Part shown: in pieces, positions 24,601 through 35,762 of the stretch
Layout: each line of letters begins with the position of its first letter
Position numbering within the stretch: position 1 is the stretch's first letter
From: Nymphalis io
Taxonomy: Eukaryota; Arthropoda; Insecta; Lepidoptera; Nymphalidae
Direction: 5' to 3'
DNA: 64,000 nt
NCBI RefSeq assembly: GCF_905147045.1
Contig: NC_065905.1
Coordinates: forward strand, 1,240,001 to 1,304,000
Made by a program: the position numbers and the translations under genes
Notes under the pieces: generated by a model
What the model saw: only the letters and a program-made list of their open reading frames with translations
What the model was told of the DNA's origin: nothing
Database searches by the model: none

Positions 24601-27465
24601 TTAATATTCCTATATTTTTATTTGTTCTGTTTTTAAAATTACATTTTAAATACTTTTTATATATTTTAATTAATTATTAAATAACTTGTTATTGTTATGT
24701 TTGAATGTAAAAGTGAAAACTTTGTTGGCTTATGTGAGACTTATTTTGCTACCAAATTTTTATGTATTATATTATGCTGTATGTTACCAAAATAAATAAA
24801 TAAATGTTTAATACGCCCGCATTGGAGCGTCTCCTCAAAAACGAGGAACAGCTGCTGTGGTCCATTAACAGCCTCAATACATTGTAATTCTTGTTAAAGC
24901 TTACTGACAAGTACATATTTACATTTTTTTTAATCATTTTTGACATTTTGACTGTTAGAGAATTAAATATTCTACCTTAGGAACAAACAGTGTGTAAAAA
25001 TATATATATTGCAGAAATTTGTCTACTTCACCCGCTCATAATTAGGTAGCCCATTGTTATTATGTTAGATTTGTATATAATTTTTACAACTTATTTCACA
25101 AGCAGCTTAAGGTAATCGCATATAAATAAAAAACTACAATGGTGAAAGTTTAATAATGAGATTAAGTTTTTAGTAAAAATTTTATATTATTATAAGCAAT
25201 TTCTGCTTTGCATCTGCACAAAGTCTATAGCTATAAACCAGATAGCTATTCATACCGACTTTGTGCAGGTGAACTTTGAGTTACATTCCTTTTTTTCTTT
25301 TATTTATTTAATATAGGACACACTGACTGGGACATGATTGTAAGTGGTCACCACTAACCATAAACACTGTAAGAAATATTAACAATCCCAAACATTTCTA
25401 AGCTCAACCAACCTTGAGGATTAAGATGTTATGTGCCTTTAGTAACACTAACTCATCGTCAAACTGAAATACAATGATACTAAGCATTGCTGTTTAGCAC
25501 TAGTAATGAATTTGACAGTATCTGTGTGTACATAATAAGTGAGATATTAAGAATATATCCATAATATTAAAGCTTTATATCAATAATAAAATTTTAGTCC
25601 AACCACTTCAGAATGGGGTTACCTCAAATGTCAAAGTGTTTTGGGTCTCTAAGAACATATTAATAATTAACAATTAAGTGAAACTGTACCTTTAGTCACA
25701 TTTGCTGGTATTTCAATAGTTATTGGTCCGATATCTTGATCCAAATAGTCATTGGAGAGTAAAGTGAGATAAATAGAATCTATTTCCGTCCTGTACTCGA
25801 CAAACAGCTTCAAATTTTCATTGGGATTATATGGGGCCGTCAATTGGATTATTGTCCATTCTGAAATTAAGAGAATAGTATTTTGTTTAAATATAAAATT
25901 TATTTTTATTTATTTTATTTATTCTTTATTGCACACAATTTACAAACATATAAAAAGTAGTACATTTAGAATGCAAAGGCGGCCTCTCCAGGTAACCTCT
26001 GTAAAGATAATTTTTTAATAGGAATGAACATTGAAACCTATATTTTTCTTCATCATATTTTATGACACATAATACTGAACCTCATACTTAATAAAAATAT
26101 TCACTCACAAAAGATTGTCTGTGAAACATTAAATTAACAAATATTTATTTACATATATATTTTTTTCGGGTCCTTACGACAAGCATGTACTTGTACTGCC
26201 ACAGATTTTACCACTGTACATTATTTAATATGTATTGCTAATAGTATAAGTGAGCTGTAAGGTTTTTTACGAGTAATAGAGTTCTTTAACCTGAACAGAT
26301 AATACAGTGACAACATTGGCTTGAGATTGGAAATCTCTAGTTAACACTCTCTCTTACGCTACCTAGTTTACCTTTAAATTATATTTATGATAGGTTCAAC
26401 AAATAAACAGGATTCTTACCTTTAGGGAGCTCGCTCAATATCTTAAGGAAGTTGTCAACATTGTTCTGTGGGCCAAATCTCATATACCTTTTATAAAAAG
26501 GCAAGTTATCATCATATTCATATTCTTTTAATATATCCTCAGCTTCAGTATCATCTAATAAGAGATTTAATAACTCTTCGTCATCTTTTGATCTTAAAAT
26601 AAGTAAGCATTAAAATAGATCAATGAGTTATTATACTTAAAGAATTTTTTTTTTATTTTCTTTCATGATATAATAATTTAATTAATTTGAAAAGATCAAT
26701 AATGACTTTTTAGATTTAAGCACAATAAAATCAACACTAACAATTCAGAAAAAAAAATACTCACATGGGGTTAGCATCGATAATATTTTGCACAGGTTTT
26801 ATATATGTTGTTATTTTACTTAATTTGTTATCTAAAAAAAATACTTTAATAAATTCAACACATCAATATATAATTCATGACACATATGAGTGAATATATA
26901 GAGATAAGTTTTCATGATTTATAACACAATAACGAACACCCGTTTAAATTGATAGATAGATTATATCATCCCAAATGTTTTCAACTATTCATGAGTTAAA
27001 TGCAACAATTATTACTTTATTATGGCACATATTACCTGAATAACGTATTTGTTCGTCTCTGTATACAGCGAGTGTTCGTAATGTTGATGACGCAGATTCA
27101 CTGAAATAAAATGCGCACTCTTTCTCTTGACCCTCTGCTAAATGTTCAACTCCCATCAGTTTCCTTCCACCTACATATAAAAGCTGTTATTTTAGGAAGT
27201 ACATGAAACTTATTATATTACTCATAAATATATTTCGACGATAAAGAACGTGCTTCAACGTAACATGTTAACAAAAATTTATATATTTATAGTGAGCAGC
27301 TTGAAAATATAGTTTAAAACAATAAAGAATCCGATATAGCCACTTACTTTCATAATTCGGTCCGCTAGGAGTGCTCGGTATATCTTTTACATACTTATTG
27401 AGTATGTTTTTATAAACTGGCTTGGTATATTCAATTTCGTTAGTAAATACATCAAAATCCTCCAT
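18647..27465 (-). CDS. Sse: Separase (cohesin-cleaving cysteine protease, family C50), compact insect form
   Basis: Complete eleven-exon model, 702 residues. Exons in coding order: 27465-27348, 27170-27036, 26831-26765, 26592-26420, 25860-25690, 24155-24013, 23695-23568, 21596-21236, 20591-20423, 19472-18975, 18792-18647. All are GT-AG and in phase; the last donor (ATCT|GTGTAC) is weak. Family marks are NPVILIVDE with LDTFPWETLP, PVSRIENIHF and the INP segment. The catalytic His is about residue 538 (LYCGHGDG) and the catalytic Cys about 565 (LLAGCGSVRL), followed by LGMLWEVTDLEVDK. It cleaves the kleisin subunit of cohesin at anaphase. The length is near that of Drosophila Sse and far below vertebrate separase, so the long N-terminal regulatory arm is absent here. 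The 19472-18975 exon is extremely GC-rich and encodes Gly/Ala runs between the dyad residues. Introns carry SINEs. Confidence 0.94.
19567..19800 (-). mobile_element. Endonuclease-reverse transcriptase LINE remnant (C-terminal tail)
   Basis: The reverse strand encodes DGRWSRRVLEWRPRIGKRSV and YVQQWTTIG, the ending typical of lepidopteran RTE-like retrotransposon proteins. It is 5' truncated and lies in a separase intron. A longer copy is at 42699-43060. Confidence 0.75.
21150..21232. repeat. Tandem 25-bp AT repeat beside a separase splice donor
   Basis: About three copies of TCTTTAAAATATAAATATTT plus TTAT lie head to tail, ending 2-3 bp beyond the donor at 21235-21234. The repeat is intronic on the minus strand but stays open in the exon's frame for several codons. 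Confidence 0.75.
21648..21915 (-). repeat. Family B copy in a separase intron
   Basis: Near-complete reverse copy (GCAAGCTCGTCTGGGTAGGT to GGCCCGTATGCTCATCCGCC), starting about 50 bp upstream of the exon starting at 21596. Confidence 0.8.
22009..22165 (-). repeat. Family C SINE, 3' portion
   Basis: Reverse copy with GGCGGCCAATCTCAACGAG and AGTGCACAAGTGTGTGCTCA; the tRNA-like head is absent. Confidence 0.65.
22716..22972 (-). repeat. Family B copy in a separase intron
   Basis: Reverse copy from TGGTAGGTACCACCCACTCA to ATCGTCCGCCTTCCTATC. Confidence 0.8.
23157..23530 (+). repeat. Family C tRNA-derived SINE, reference copy
   Basis: The tRNA-like head has an intact box A (TGGTCTAGTGG, 23170-23180) and box B (GGTTCAATCCC, 23213-23223). 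The body (CACTCCCGTGCCTCGGAAAG) and 3' end (CCGAAATCGGTCTGGAGGAC) precede an ATT-rich tail. It lies antisense in a separase intron. Confidence 0.85.
23728..23862 (-). repeat. Degenerate family A SINE
   Basis: Decayed reverse copy: TATTCCACCACACCC, CATGTGCCAGAAATTCA and CCTCACGATATTTTCCTTCG are recognisable. Confidence 0.5.
24400..24810 (+). mobile_element. Possible retrotransposon 3' end with AATA tail
   Basis: A segment with a short open frame ends in ACCAAAATAAATAAATAAATG, resembling a LINE or SINE 3' tail inside a separase intron. No family was recognised, so this is a weak call. Confidence 0.3.
24818..24880 (+). repeat. Family A SINE tail fragment
   Basis: CGCATTGGAGCGTCTCCTCA and GTGGTCCATTAACAGCCT match the last 60 bp of family A with deletions. 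Confidence 0.4.
25312..25500 (+). repeat. Degenerate family B copy
   Basis: TTGTAAGTGGTCACCACTAA, CAACCAACCTTGAGGATTAA and TGCTGTTTAGCA mark an old, deleted copy. Confidence 0.5.
25905..26015 (-). mobile_element. LINE 3' end (same family as 13590-13715)
   Basis: The reverse strand reads AGAGGTTACCTGGAGAGGCC, GCCGCCTTTGCATTC and GTGTGCAATAAAG with an AATA-type tail, parallel to the copy in ODAD1. Confidence 0.6.
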
Positions 27466-28837
27466 TTGAACTTATTATATTCCGAAAAATATTATAAACA
27501 TTCAATCAACACAGTTATTATTTTCATAAATTCAAATTTTTGACGTTTAAATTTTATAACGAGCATTGCTACATACATTTTATAGGTCTTATTTCTATAT
27601 CCAAAAAGTTCAAAAATATAATATATTTAAATGTCATCTTTATCTTTGTTTTTTTTTTTTAAGGCAAAAGTGTTGCTCTTTACAACCTCATCGTATTATT
27701 TACCTTTCAAAATAAATTTGTTTACACGCTATTTAAAGACTAAAAATAATGATAATGTCAATGTCAATCAATAATTGACTAAACTGAGTATTTCTTTGCA
27801 TAATAAAGGGTTTATTTTAACGCAGTGGAATCATTGAATTACTCCTTGGTAGTAAATCGGGGGTAAAACCCAATTTACTCGAATAGAACAACCTATTATA
27901 TTATACTATGATTATTTTAGATCGCTTGTATGCAGATTTATAAACAATTATAGTACTATAATTATTGTGATCAAGAAAATAGCCGTAGTGGGAAAATATA
28001 AAATCATAATTGTTTATCGTAATCATGGTTTTACGACTACCAAATTTTTTAAATAAATGTAACATTATTACTATATTTTGTGAGAGATCCTACCATAAAT
28101 AGGTAGGTAAATAATAAAACCATTATCAGATTTTACAACTAGTTTATATTATTTTGAGAACTGTAATAGTAGGCTATATAGTAGGTATTTGAATTTTTAG
28201 ATAAGTATAGAAAAAACCGCTGCAAAATCAAGGCGCAAAGTTCAATTGACGGTCTGCTAATGAATGACAAAGAAAATTATTATTGAAATTCCACTTGCAT
28301 TATGCAATCCGCATACTAATAAAATGTGCTCAAATGCTTATCGACTTTCACATTCTTAGTCTTTTGATTTTATTGACTAGAGTAGTTACTTTTAAATACT
28401 AGGATACTTTAATTAGTAAAAAAATATGGTTTGACAGTACCTATCTCGTATTTGGCACGGCGACAGTATTTACCACTGTTACAAATTTTATATTTGAATG
28501 TTCTCAGAGTACAAAACAAAATTGTTAACTTAACAATTGGTGCATTTTACAAAAACTTATTAATAAATAACACATATGTATTGATCATAAGTTATTTTAT
28601 TCCTTAAAAAAGTAAATAATTACGATAAGTAGGTAGTACTTTTTACTTATTTAATTAAAACAACAATATGCGTATTTACTTTCTACCGACAGCACTACCC
28701 GTTTTTGTTTAAAATCTACCTACAATTGCACAACAATCACGAGTCTAATTTCTGACCGGCCAACTTAGATCGCGTATATTATAATTTATGGAATAGAAAC
28801 AACATCACAAATTACTATTTCATATTTCTACAAAGAT
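27466..28837. other. Separase upstream region
   Basis: The separase ATG at 27465 has the context CAAATGG. Upstream is plain AT-rich DNA with poly(T) at 27650. No further coding was seen; the separase promoter must lie here but no element can be assigned. Confidence 0.4.
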
Positions 28838-29082
28838 GACACCAGATAAGTGGTCACCATCTCCCTTAGACACTGTTCATGTAAGATGTATTAACCGCCT
28901 TTTACATCGTCAAAGCGCCACCTACCTTAGGAACTAAGTTCATATATCCCTTGTGCCTGTAATTACACTGGCTATCTCAACAGAATACAACAAAACTTAT
29001 TGTTGTTTAACGGTACAATATCTGATGAGTAAGACACAGTACACAGTACAGTACGGGGTTGCACAAAACCCTACCAGCAATT
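28838..29082 (+). repeat. Degenerate family B copy
   Basis: ATAAGTGGTCACCATCTCCC, CGCCACCTACCTTAGGAACT and GCACAAAACCCTACCAGC are recognisable. Confidence 0.6.
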
Positions 29083-31452
29083 AGTAAAAGACCAAGACTT
29101 GTTATTTAATCAGTATTTTTGTAGACTAAATAATCGTGTTACGTTTACGAGTATCACAATTACAGTATTAAACGTAAGCCCTTATAATATTATAATCGGA
29201 TTAAAACCTGTCTGACTGTGCTATTAGAGAAAGCCATACTCTGTTATATAATATATAAACGGCGATGAACTTTATTTACATTCGAAACCGAACACATACT
29301 GAATTAATTATGATTAATAATGTATTTGTAGGAATGTTTTTATTGTCGTATATTTGTAAAATTTATAAGTCAACAATTCTGATAACACCGAATTTCAGTC
29401 ACAAAACTACATGTATTATACTATATAACTAAATATATTACTATGAAAAAAAATATTTTATTACTTAATATTATAAAGTGGAAATGTGAGTTTCTTGTCT
29501 CCCTTTTACGTCTTAACTAGTTAACCGATCATAATGAAATTATGCAGACTCGTTGTCAAGGAGCAGGGTGCAAAAAAGGAGAGTGTACCTAACTTCTCCG
29601 ACTTCTACACCTAGTATTTCAAAATTAAAGAAATAATAAAATTGTTATATATCAAAATAACTTCATTGTGTGAAATGTACTGAACTTTTTTCAGGTTCTT
29701 AAACAAAGAAAATATTTAATGCTTCTAAAACCTACTAGCAATAAGGTATACTAAAAATATTATATAATATGATTATTAATAAAAAACAATATATTTTAAA
29801 ACTTTTATTTATAATAAACATAAACAATGTGCAAATTAATAAACAGCTAATTTGCTACATTTTAGTAACCAACAAACTTGGTTTTTACAATTGAAAAGAG
29901 TTACTTCTCCGTTTCAGTTAGTTAAATAATAATTACAAACGGTCAGCTTACGTTGACTAAAAATGCTCCTTATTAGTTTAAAAATTATTAGTGGCACTGA
30001 AAAAAAAAATGTTTTGCAAAATACAAAATATATGCAAAAACTCTCAAAATTGTGCAATATTAAGGGCACAAAACAATAAAATAATAAATTTGCTAAAATG
30101 GACGCCAGAAATGTTTTGATTATTGTTTTAGGCTTTAATAATTAAAAAAAAGTATAATTTCGTAGTTACATACAAATTATTTGGAAATAAAATTTGGATA
30201 TAGGAAATACTGATGAGAAATACATAAAAAGCTAACCATGCTAATAAATACAGGCAACTAGTAAATCAAGCGTATTATAACATATCACTTAAGTTTTAAC
30301 ATATTTATCATGTATATAACACAGAAATAAACTATTCGAAAGAATTCAACATGCTTAGTAACACCTACTATTCAATGTTGCTAGCTTACATTGATCTTAT
30401 ATTTGCAGATGTCACTTGACATTTTCGTAATATTTTTGTAAAAATCCTAAATGACATCGATCTAACGAGAATTTTTATAAATAAATATCATCTAAAGAAT
30501 GTGTACATATTTTCCTAAATACGTATAAAAGCTACACGTCCACGTTATTAGTATTTTTTAAAGGCATCCGTCGGATATGACTCGAAGGCACAAAATTATT
30601 TAAAAAAAAACACAATAGTCCTTTCGCTATCGTACAAAATATTAAACAGTAGTTAATTTATTTAACTCGTTAAACCTACAATAAGTTATTTTCCAAGCAC
30701 CGCCTCATAATATTAAATCTCTTTCAACACTAACCTATGTAATAATGATTAAATACTAGTGTAAATCTAAACAATATTCAGTTAAATATTTGAACAATAA
30801 AACTTTTATTGTATAACTATTATTGCCATTTTCGATATAGTTTTAGTAGCAAGAGCTACAATACAGTGTGATATATATAAAAAAGATGCAATTCACTCTT
30901 TTTGAAATGTACTCGATCATTCTGATTTAAAAACAAAGATTACTGAATGCTAAACAACATATCACTGTTATCTTATATACAATGCAAAATAGATCGAGAA
31001 GAAATCAAGGCCATAAATCTATCACATTAAGTTCGGATTGCTTCGGCAATAGCCAAATAAATAACTATAAAATAAGTGATTGAACAGCAGATACTGACAA
31101 TTCCATAAGAAGGAATTAAGTAGCTGTATATATTATGCGAATAACCGTTGCATTAGTTCGAATATACACGCACGTCTCCGCTCAAATGAACATACGGCGT
31201 AGGCGTTTAAGATACATTCGCTAATGCATGTCCTCACTACATAATTAATTCAATCATGAACAAACACCGCTATCGGACACTTGGTAAACTAGACCATAAA
31301 CCCACTTTTAAGATTCTACGCTTCTAAACACTTTTTTAAAACTTAAAAACTAAGTAAAAAATTTAATTGATCACATATGGGAGTAGTTACGAAATTAAAC
31401 TGTGGCACTCAGATAAATGGAAGTATGTATCATTTTCGTTGTCTGAGCGTCA
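29083..31452 (-). other. Egalitarian 3' UTR candidate and downstream DNA
   Basis: About 2.4 kb of AT-rich DNA with no repeat family and no coding signal. On the minus strand, AATAAA signals lie near 30798 and at 29804-29809. The absence of SINEs up to about 29.8 kb fits a long 3' UTR, which would be the natural place for regulatory sites; this is inference. Confidence 0.4.
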
Positions 31453-34017
31453 TCAAGACATGTTGTTGATACCTACTCTCTTGCCAAGAGGAGATGCGTC
31501 GAGAATCCTCTCGTTAAGTTTGTCCTCCTCTCTGAAATGAATCCTCGTAATCACGATGTCCCCTGTGCTTAATGTTTGCGAACCAACCTCGGCTTTCTTT
31601 ATTTCATTGAGATCATTGCATTTGACGTCATCGGCTGAATTATGGCATTTGCAACAACAGTTTTTTCTATCTGTATCTCCAATATTTAATATTTGACTTA
31701 AATTTGACCAATCTTTGTTTTTAAGTAGAGGCAGCGTCTGTTCCATTGTTTGTGAAAATTTATCCTCTAGCTCTCCACTTAAAGGTGCCACGGCCGAGAG
31801 AATTGCTTCCAAACGATTAATTTTTTCAACTTTATCCATATTTGTGTCTGATAAAATTTCATCCATCATTTGCATAGATTCTGTGAGACTTGGAGGCTGT
31901 GTTGAATGTGGTGAGGATATGGAATCTGATGGGTTCGATTCTAAGCTAGCCATCTCATTTTCTTTTTCATCTTCATCAGAATCACTGTCCTTGTCTTGGC
32001 CCATTGCTTCAAGTTTTTCTAGTTTTTTGGAGATTTTATGACAGCCTTTAAGTTTTTCCTTTTCTTCTTCAGTCAATTCTAAATATCTAAGTAATCTTAT
32101 TTCCCGATTGCTTAACACAATATTTTTTGTTGTCTCGGCTAATTTTTGTTTTAATTCACCAACTTCTGTGTTAATTTTTCTTTGCCGTTTTCTCAATTTA
32201 ACTTCTGTTGGTTGAATGTGCATAAAGACTTGTTCATTTGATAGCTCTTCAAAAAGTTGTTGATTTTCAGGTTTAATATTACTTGACATGTAAGCATAAA
32301 TTGCTGGATTTACTAAAGAAAGTACATCAGATGCGGCATAAATAATCATATCTTTTGTTAAAGGCCTTCGGGCCCAATAACGTTGGTCTCTTCGATATAC
32401 ATTTTTTAGTTGTTCCTTCATTGGATTCATTGGAGCGTTATACAATTCACAAAGTGCATTTAGACTTAGATTCTTAACTTTGTACACAGGAACACTTTGC
32501 TGTTGTAATTGCAACACTGCGTGGGCTGCCTGTGTATCAAAAACATTTTTTAGAGTGATCTCAAATTGATTGTGTAAATTGACTGAATCATTACGACAAT
32601 CATGAATAATTTTGACAACAAATTCACTTTCTAATAGATCCTTGATTTTTCCTTCAACCACCATTCCGGGACAAGCCATAATATCGAGTATATAAACTTC
32701 TCCATTCATAGTTGCAATCTGACATAAAGTCAGAACACCTTTTAAACCCAAATTAATACCTTCACAATCGAAGGAAACTATACTTTTTGCAGTGCGCTTA
32801 ACATTCATAATGCTGTCAACTAATGTGGCACATTCTCTTACATTTGCAATGACTGTTGCACTCTGTAATACCTTCTGCCTCCAAGCTTCGCCCATCATAT
32901 TATTTCTTATACTCAATAAACCATTAGTTTCCTCGGAAGCACGAGCATTTAAATGATTGTTTACTCTATCTCTTACCATATTTTCAGCTAAATTCTTTAT
33001 GACAATCGAGTTGATCCTCTGTTTAAGTGTCTGATTAGCAATGTTTGCTTGGGGACCACGGGGAGATTCAATAGGGCTGAGTATCCTATTTGCAGGACTT
33101 TTTGTCCCATCTGATGGTGTAGGACTAACTGATATTGGTGGTGCAGGGGAGACGGGTTTCTCTTCTACCACTTGCTTTGGTGGATCAGTCTTAACTTTAG
33201 GTTTAGCATTTAGATACATTACAGGTATTTTTGGCTTGCTTATTAATGTGACGAGGTTAGATTGTACGTGAAAGCTGTCTGAAAATATTTTCAGGAAAGC
33301 ACTCAAATCGGCTGGTGTTTTGAACATTTGATACCAGTATTCTTGTGGGAACCGTGACACAATAAGGTGAAAAAGCTGGTCCACCATCACTGGGCCCTTG
33401 GCCTCGATACACTGTGCAACATAATCTAATAATTGTTGAGCAGTATCTGTGTTAATATTAGCCACAGGCAAATTGTGAAACTGCTCCGAATTGCCATGTG
33501 CATTATCTCGCCTATGATTATCACTGACTAGAACAACATTATCATCGGTGATCTGGAAGGTATCCGGGTGCTTCATGAGGAACTCCTTAAACTCCTTTAT
33601 CCGCTGCCCAGAGATGTGACGCACTTGCGGGGACGCCTGGCTGCGATGCCCCAGGAGACTTTTTATCGGCACTTCAGTCCCCTCACCGTATTGGATCATC
33701 TTACTGGCAAAATACTCTTTCGCCTCTTCAATATAATCATTGTTGGAGGACGCGCCAGCGCCGCAAGGGTGCCTTTGAAACGTGTTGATATCAACATAGT
33801 CCCCGTCTATGTTGAACAACGCGGGGTATTGAGCCAGGAATTTCTTCAAGCCCGACTGCGACCCGCCAGCAATCTGACGCATCTCCTTGGTGAAACCCTT
33901 GGCACCAAACTGACAGGAAAGATCGTGCAACGTTCTCGGCTCGCCTTTATCGAGCAGGCGCTCCACGAAAAACAACAGAGTGAGATTTCTAGCGAGCTCA
34001 TATTCCATTGATTCCAT
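31453..34017 (-). CDS. egl: Egalitarian, BicD and dynein light chain-binding RNA adaptor
   Basis: Single-exon coding region, 854 residues from ATG at 34017. The open frame extends 22 codons upstream but without an ATG. The N-terminal block LARNLTLLFFVERLLDKGEP and SCQFGAKGFTKEMRQ are the hallmark of Egalitarian. In Drosophila this part binds BicD, and the protein links localising mRNAs to dynein in oocytes and embryos. A DEDDy 3'-5' exonuclease domain spans about 400-600, with all catalytic residues present: D417/E419 (SFDCEG), D477 (HDCRND), Y560 and D564 (YAASD). A Pro/Ser-rich linker lies near 290-330 and a coiled coil near 620-690. A Cys cluster CCCKCH is near 787-792, and an LC8-binding SQT motif is at 813-815 (EVGSQTLSTG). 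Shorter than the roughly 1000-residue fly protein. Confidence 0.96.
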   Translation of the reverse strand: MESMEYELARNLTLLFFVERLLDKGEPRTLHDLSCQFGAKGFTKEMRQIAGGSQSGLKKFLAQYPALFNIDGDYVDINTFQRHPCGAGASSNNDYIEEAKEYFASKMIQYGEGTEVPIKSLLGHRSQASPQVRHISGQRIKEFKEFLMKHPDTFQITDDNVVLVSDNHRRDNAHGNSEQFHNLPVANINTDTAQQLLDYVAQCIEAKGPVMVDQLFHLIVSRFPQEYWYQMFKTPADLSAFLKIFSDSFHVQSNLVTLISKPKIPVMYLNAKPKVKTDPPKQVVEEKPVSPAPPISVSPTPSDGTKSPANRILSPIESPRGPQANIANQTLKQRINSIVIKNLAENMVRDRVNNHLNARASEETNGLLSIRNNMMGEAWRQKVLQSATVIANVRECATLVDSIMNVKRTAKSIVSFDCEGINLGLKGVLTLCQIATMNGEVYILDIMACPGMVVEGKIKDLLESEFVVKIIHDCRNDSVNLHNQFEITLKNVFDTQAAHAVLQLQQQSVPVYKVKNLSLNALCELYNAPMNPMKEQLKNVYRRDQRYWARRPLTKDMIIYAASDVLSLVNPAIYAYMSSNIKPENQQLFEELSNEQVFMHIQPTEVKLRKRQRKINTEVGELKQKLAETTKNIVLSNREIRLLRYLELTEEEKEKLKGCHKISKKLEKLEAMGQDKDSDSDEDEKENEMASLESNPSDSISSPHSTQPPSLTESMQMMDEILSDTNMDKVEKINRLEAILSAVAPLSGELEDKFSQTMEQTLPLLKNKDWSNLSQILNIGDTDRKNCCCKCHNSADDVKCNDLNEIKKAEVGSQTLSTGDIVITRIHFREEDKLNERILDASPLGKRVGINNMS

Positions 34018-34083
34018 TTCCCAACAGTTGGTGCCAATGTGGTGTCTTACACTAAAATTTTTATACGTATATGTGTCACCCAC

Positions 34084-34917
34084 AACACCATGAAATTCTT
34101 CAATTCAGATGCAAGCAGAGACAACAGAGGAAAGTGACGTGCTATTAGGTGTTGCAAGTTAAGTTTTCTTAATTTACAAATCACGTAAAACCATAATAAC
34201 CACTCTTTTAGATTATGATCTAATGATGAATGATGACCTGTTAATATAATTTTATAAAAATATTTTTAGATTATTTAGGTAAAATTTCAATAGTAACAAA
34301 AATAATTACGTGATATGAAATATAATCAATATAAAAAATGTTAAAAAGTGAAGACAGACTTACAAATACTTGAAAATATTTAAATCGAACTATTAACTTT
34401 ATTTAATTTAAACATATAACTAAGTAATTCAATAATCATAATGCTTTGTAATTGCCGTGGTTCTTCAAAGTTTTATTCCACAAAGAATTTTTTTAAATAT
34501 ACAATAAGAGTAACTTTTCTTTCTCTTAGATTTCGCGTTATTAAAGTCATTTTTATAATTATTCATTTTTAAAATTATTTTTAAATTATTTAAAAAATAA
34601 CATGTTGTTCGAATGAATTATATGTTTAGTGATAAGGGTTTTAAAGGTAAATATTTAAGGAATATGCAACTCTAGATGTTGACTGTCACTTGTCAGTGAA
34701 GTTGAAAATAATTATTACTGTTAATTTATTTGCTATACGATATATCAGTGTAACTTTAGTCAAATATATATATTCAATTGTTGGCTTAAAGTGGGAGTAA
34801 ACAGCTAATTAATGCAAAGAAACGCATACAAATTTACTAAAAATATTTATATCAGTTACGATAAAAGCTCTTAATTCTCGTATTTTTTAACGAAAAGTAC
34901 CAGAAATCATTGATATA
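34084..34917. promoter_or_regulatory. Divergent Egl/Vps29 intergenic and 5' UTR region
   Basis: The Egl (minus) and Vps29 (plus) start codons are about 900 bp apart and diverge. The region is AT-rich; no TATA or initiator could be assigned. A shared or bidirectional promoter is inferred from the arrangement. Confidence 0.4.
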
Positions 34918-35731
34918 ATGGTAAATATGTTATAAATCTTAAATTTAAAAAATAAATGTACTTACGTTTTATAGTCATAATAACATAATGTGACGGCATA
35001 AACAAGACTCCATAATTAATTAATTAAAAAATAAATAAAATAGTTGTGATGTCATTTTGATAAATGTGTAAAATTTTCCCGAAACTATAATGATTATCAT
35101 AAATGTTCTTTAATATTTCCAGCTGGTCTTGGTTCTTGGTGATCTCCATATTCCACACCGTTGTAGCAGCTTACCACCTAAGTTTAAGAAGTTGCTTCTT
35201 CCTGGTAGGATCCAACACATACTCTGTACAGGTAACCTCTGTACAAAAGAGTCGTACGACTACTTGAAGACGTTGGCTAGCGATGTTCACGTCGTTAGGG
35301 GAGATTTTGATGAGGTATGTAATATAATGTTATATACATTTCTTATACTTGATGTATTTCACATTATTTTATACACACATAGAATCAACATCATGTAGAA
35401 TGTTATATATAAACAGTTCGCATAAAATCAATGCTTAATTGCTTACAGAACTCCACATATCCTGAGCAAAAAGTGATAACTGTTGGACAGTTTCGCATTG
35501 GACTGATCCATGGTCACCAAGTCGTGCCGTGGGGTGATGAGGAGTCTCTTGCATTAGTGCAAAGGCAATTGGACGTGGACATACTTATATCTGGTCACAC
35601 ACATCGGTTTGAAGCATATGAACATGAGAACAAATTTTATATAAACCCGGGTTCTGCAACTGGTGCTTATAGCCCTTTGTATAGGTAAAAAAAAATTTTT
35701 TATATCAAAGAAATACACTTAATATGCATTT

Positions 35732-35762
<31 letters not shown>

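Noticed and set aside
34018..34083. 22-codon N-terminal extension of Egalitarian starting at GTG
   Set aside because: No in-frame ATG; the conserved Egalitarian N-terminus starts at the ATG at 34017.
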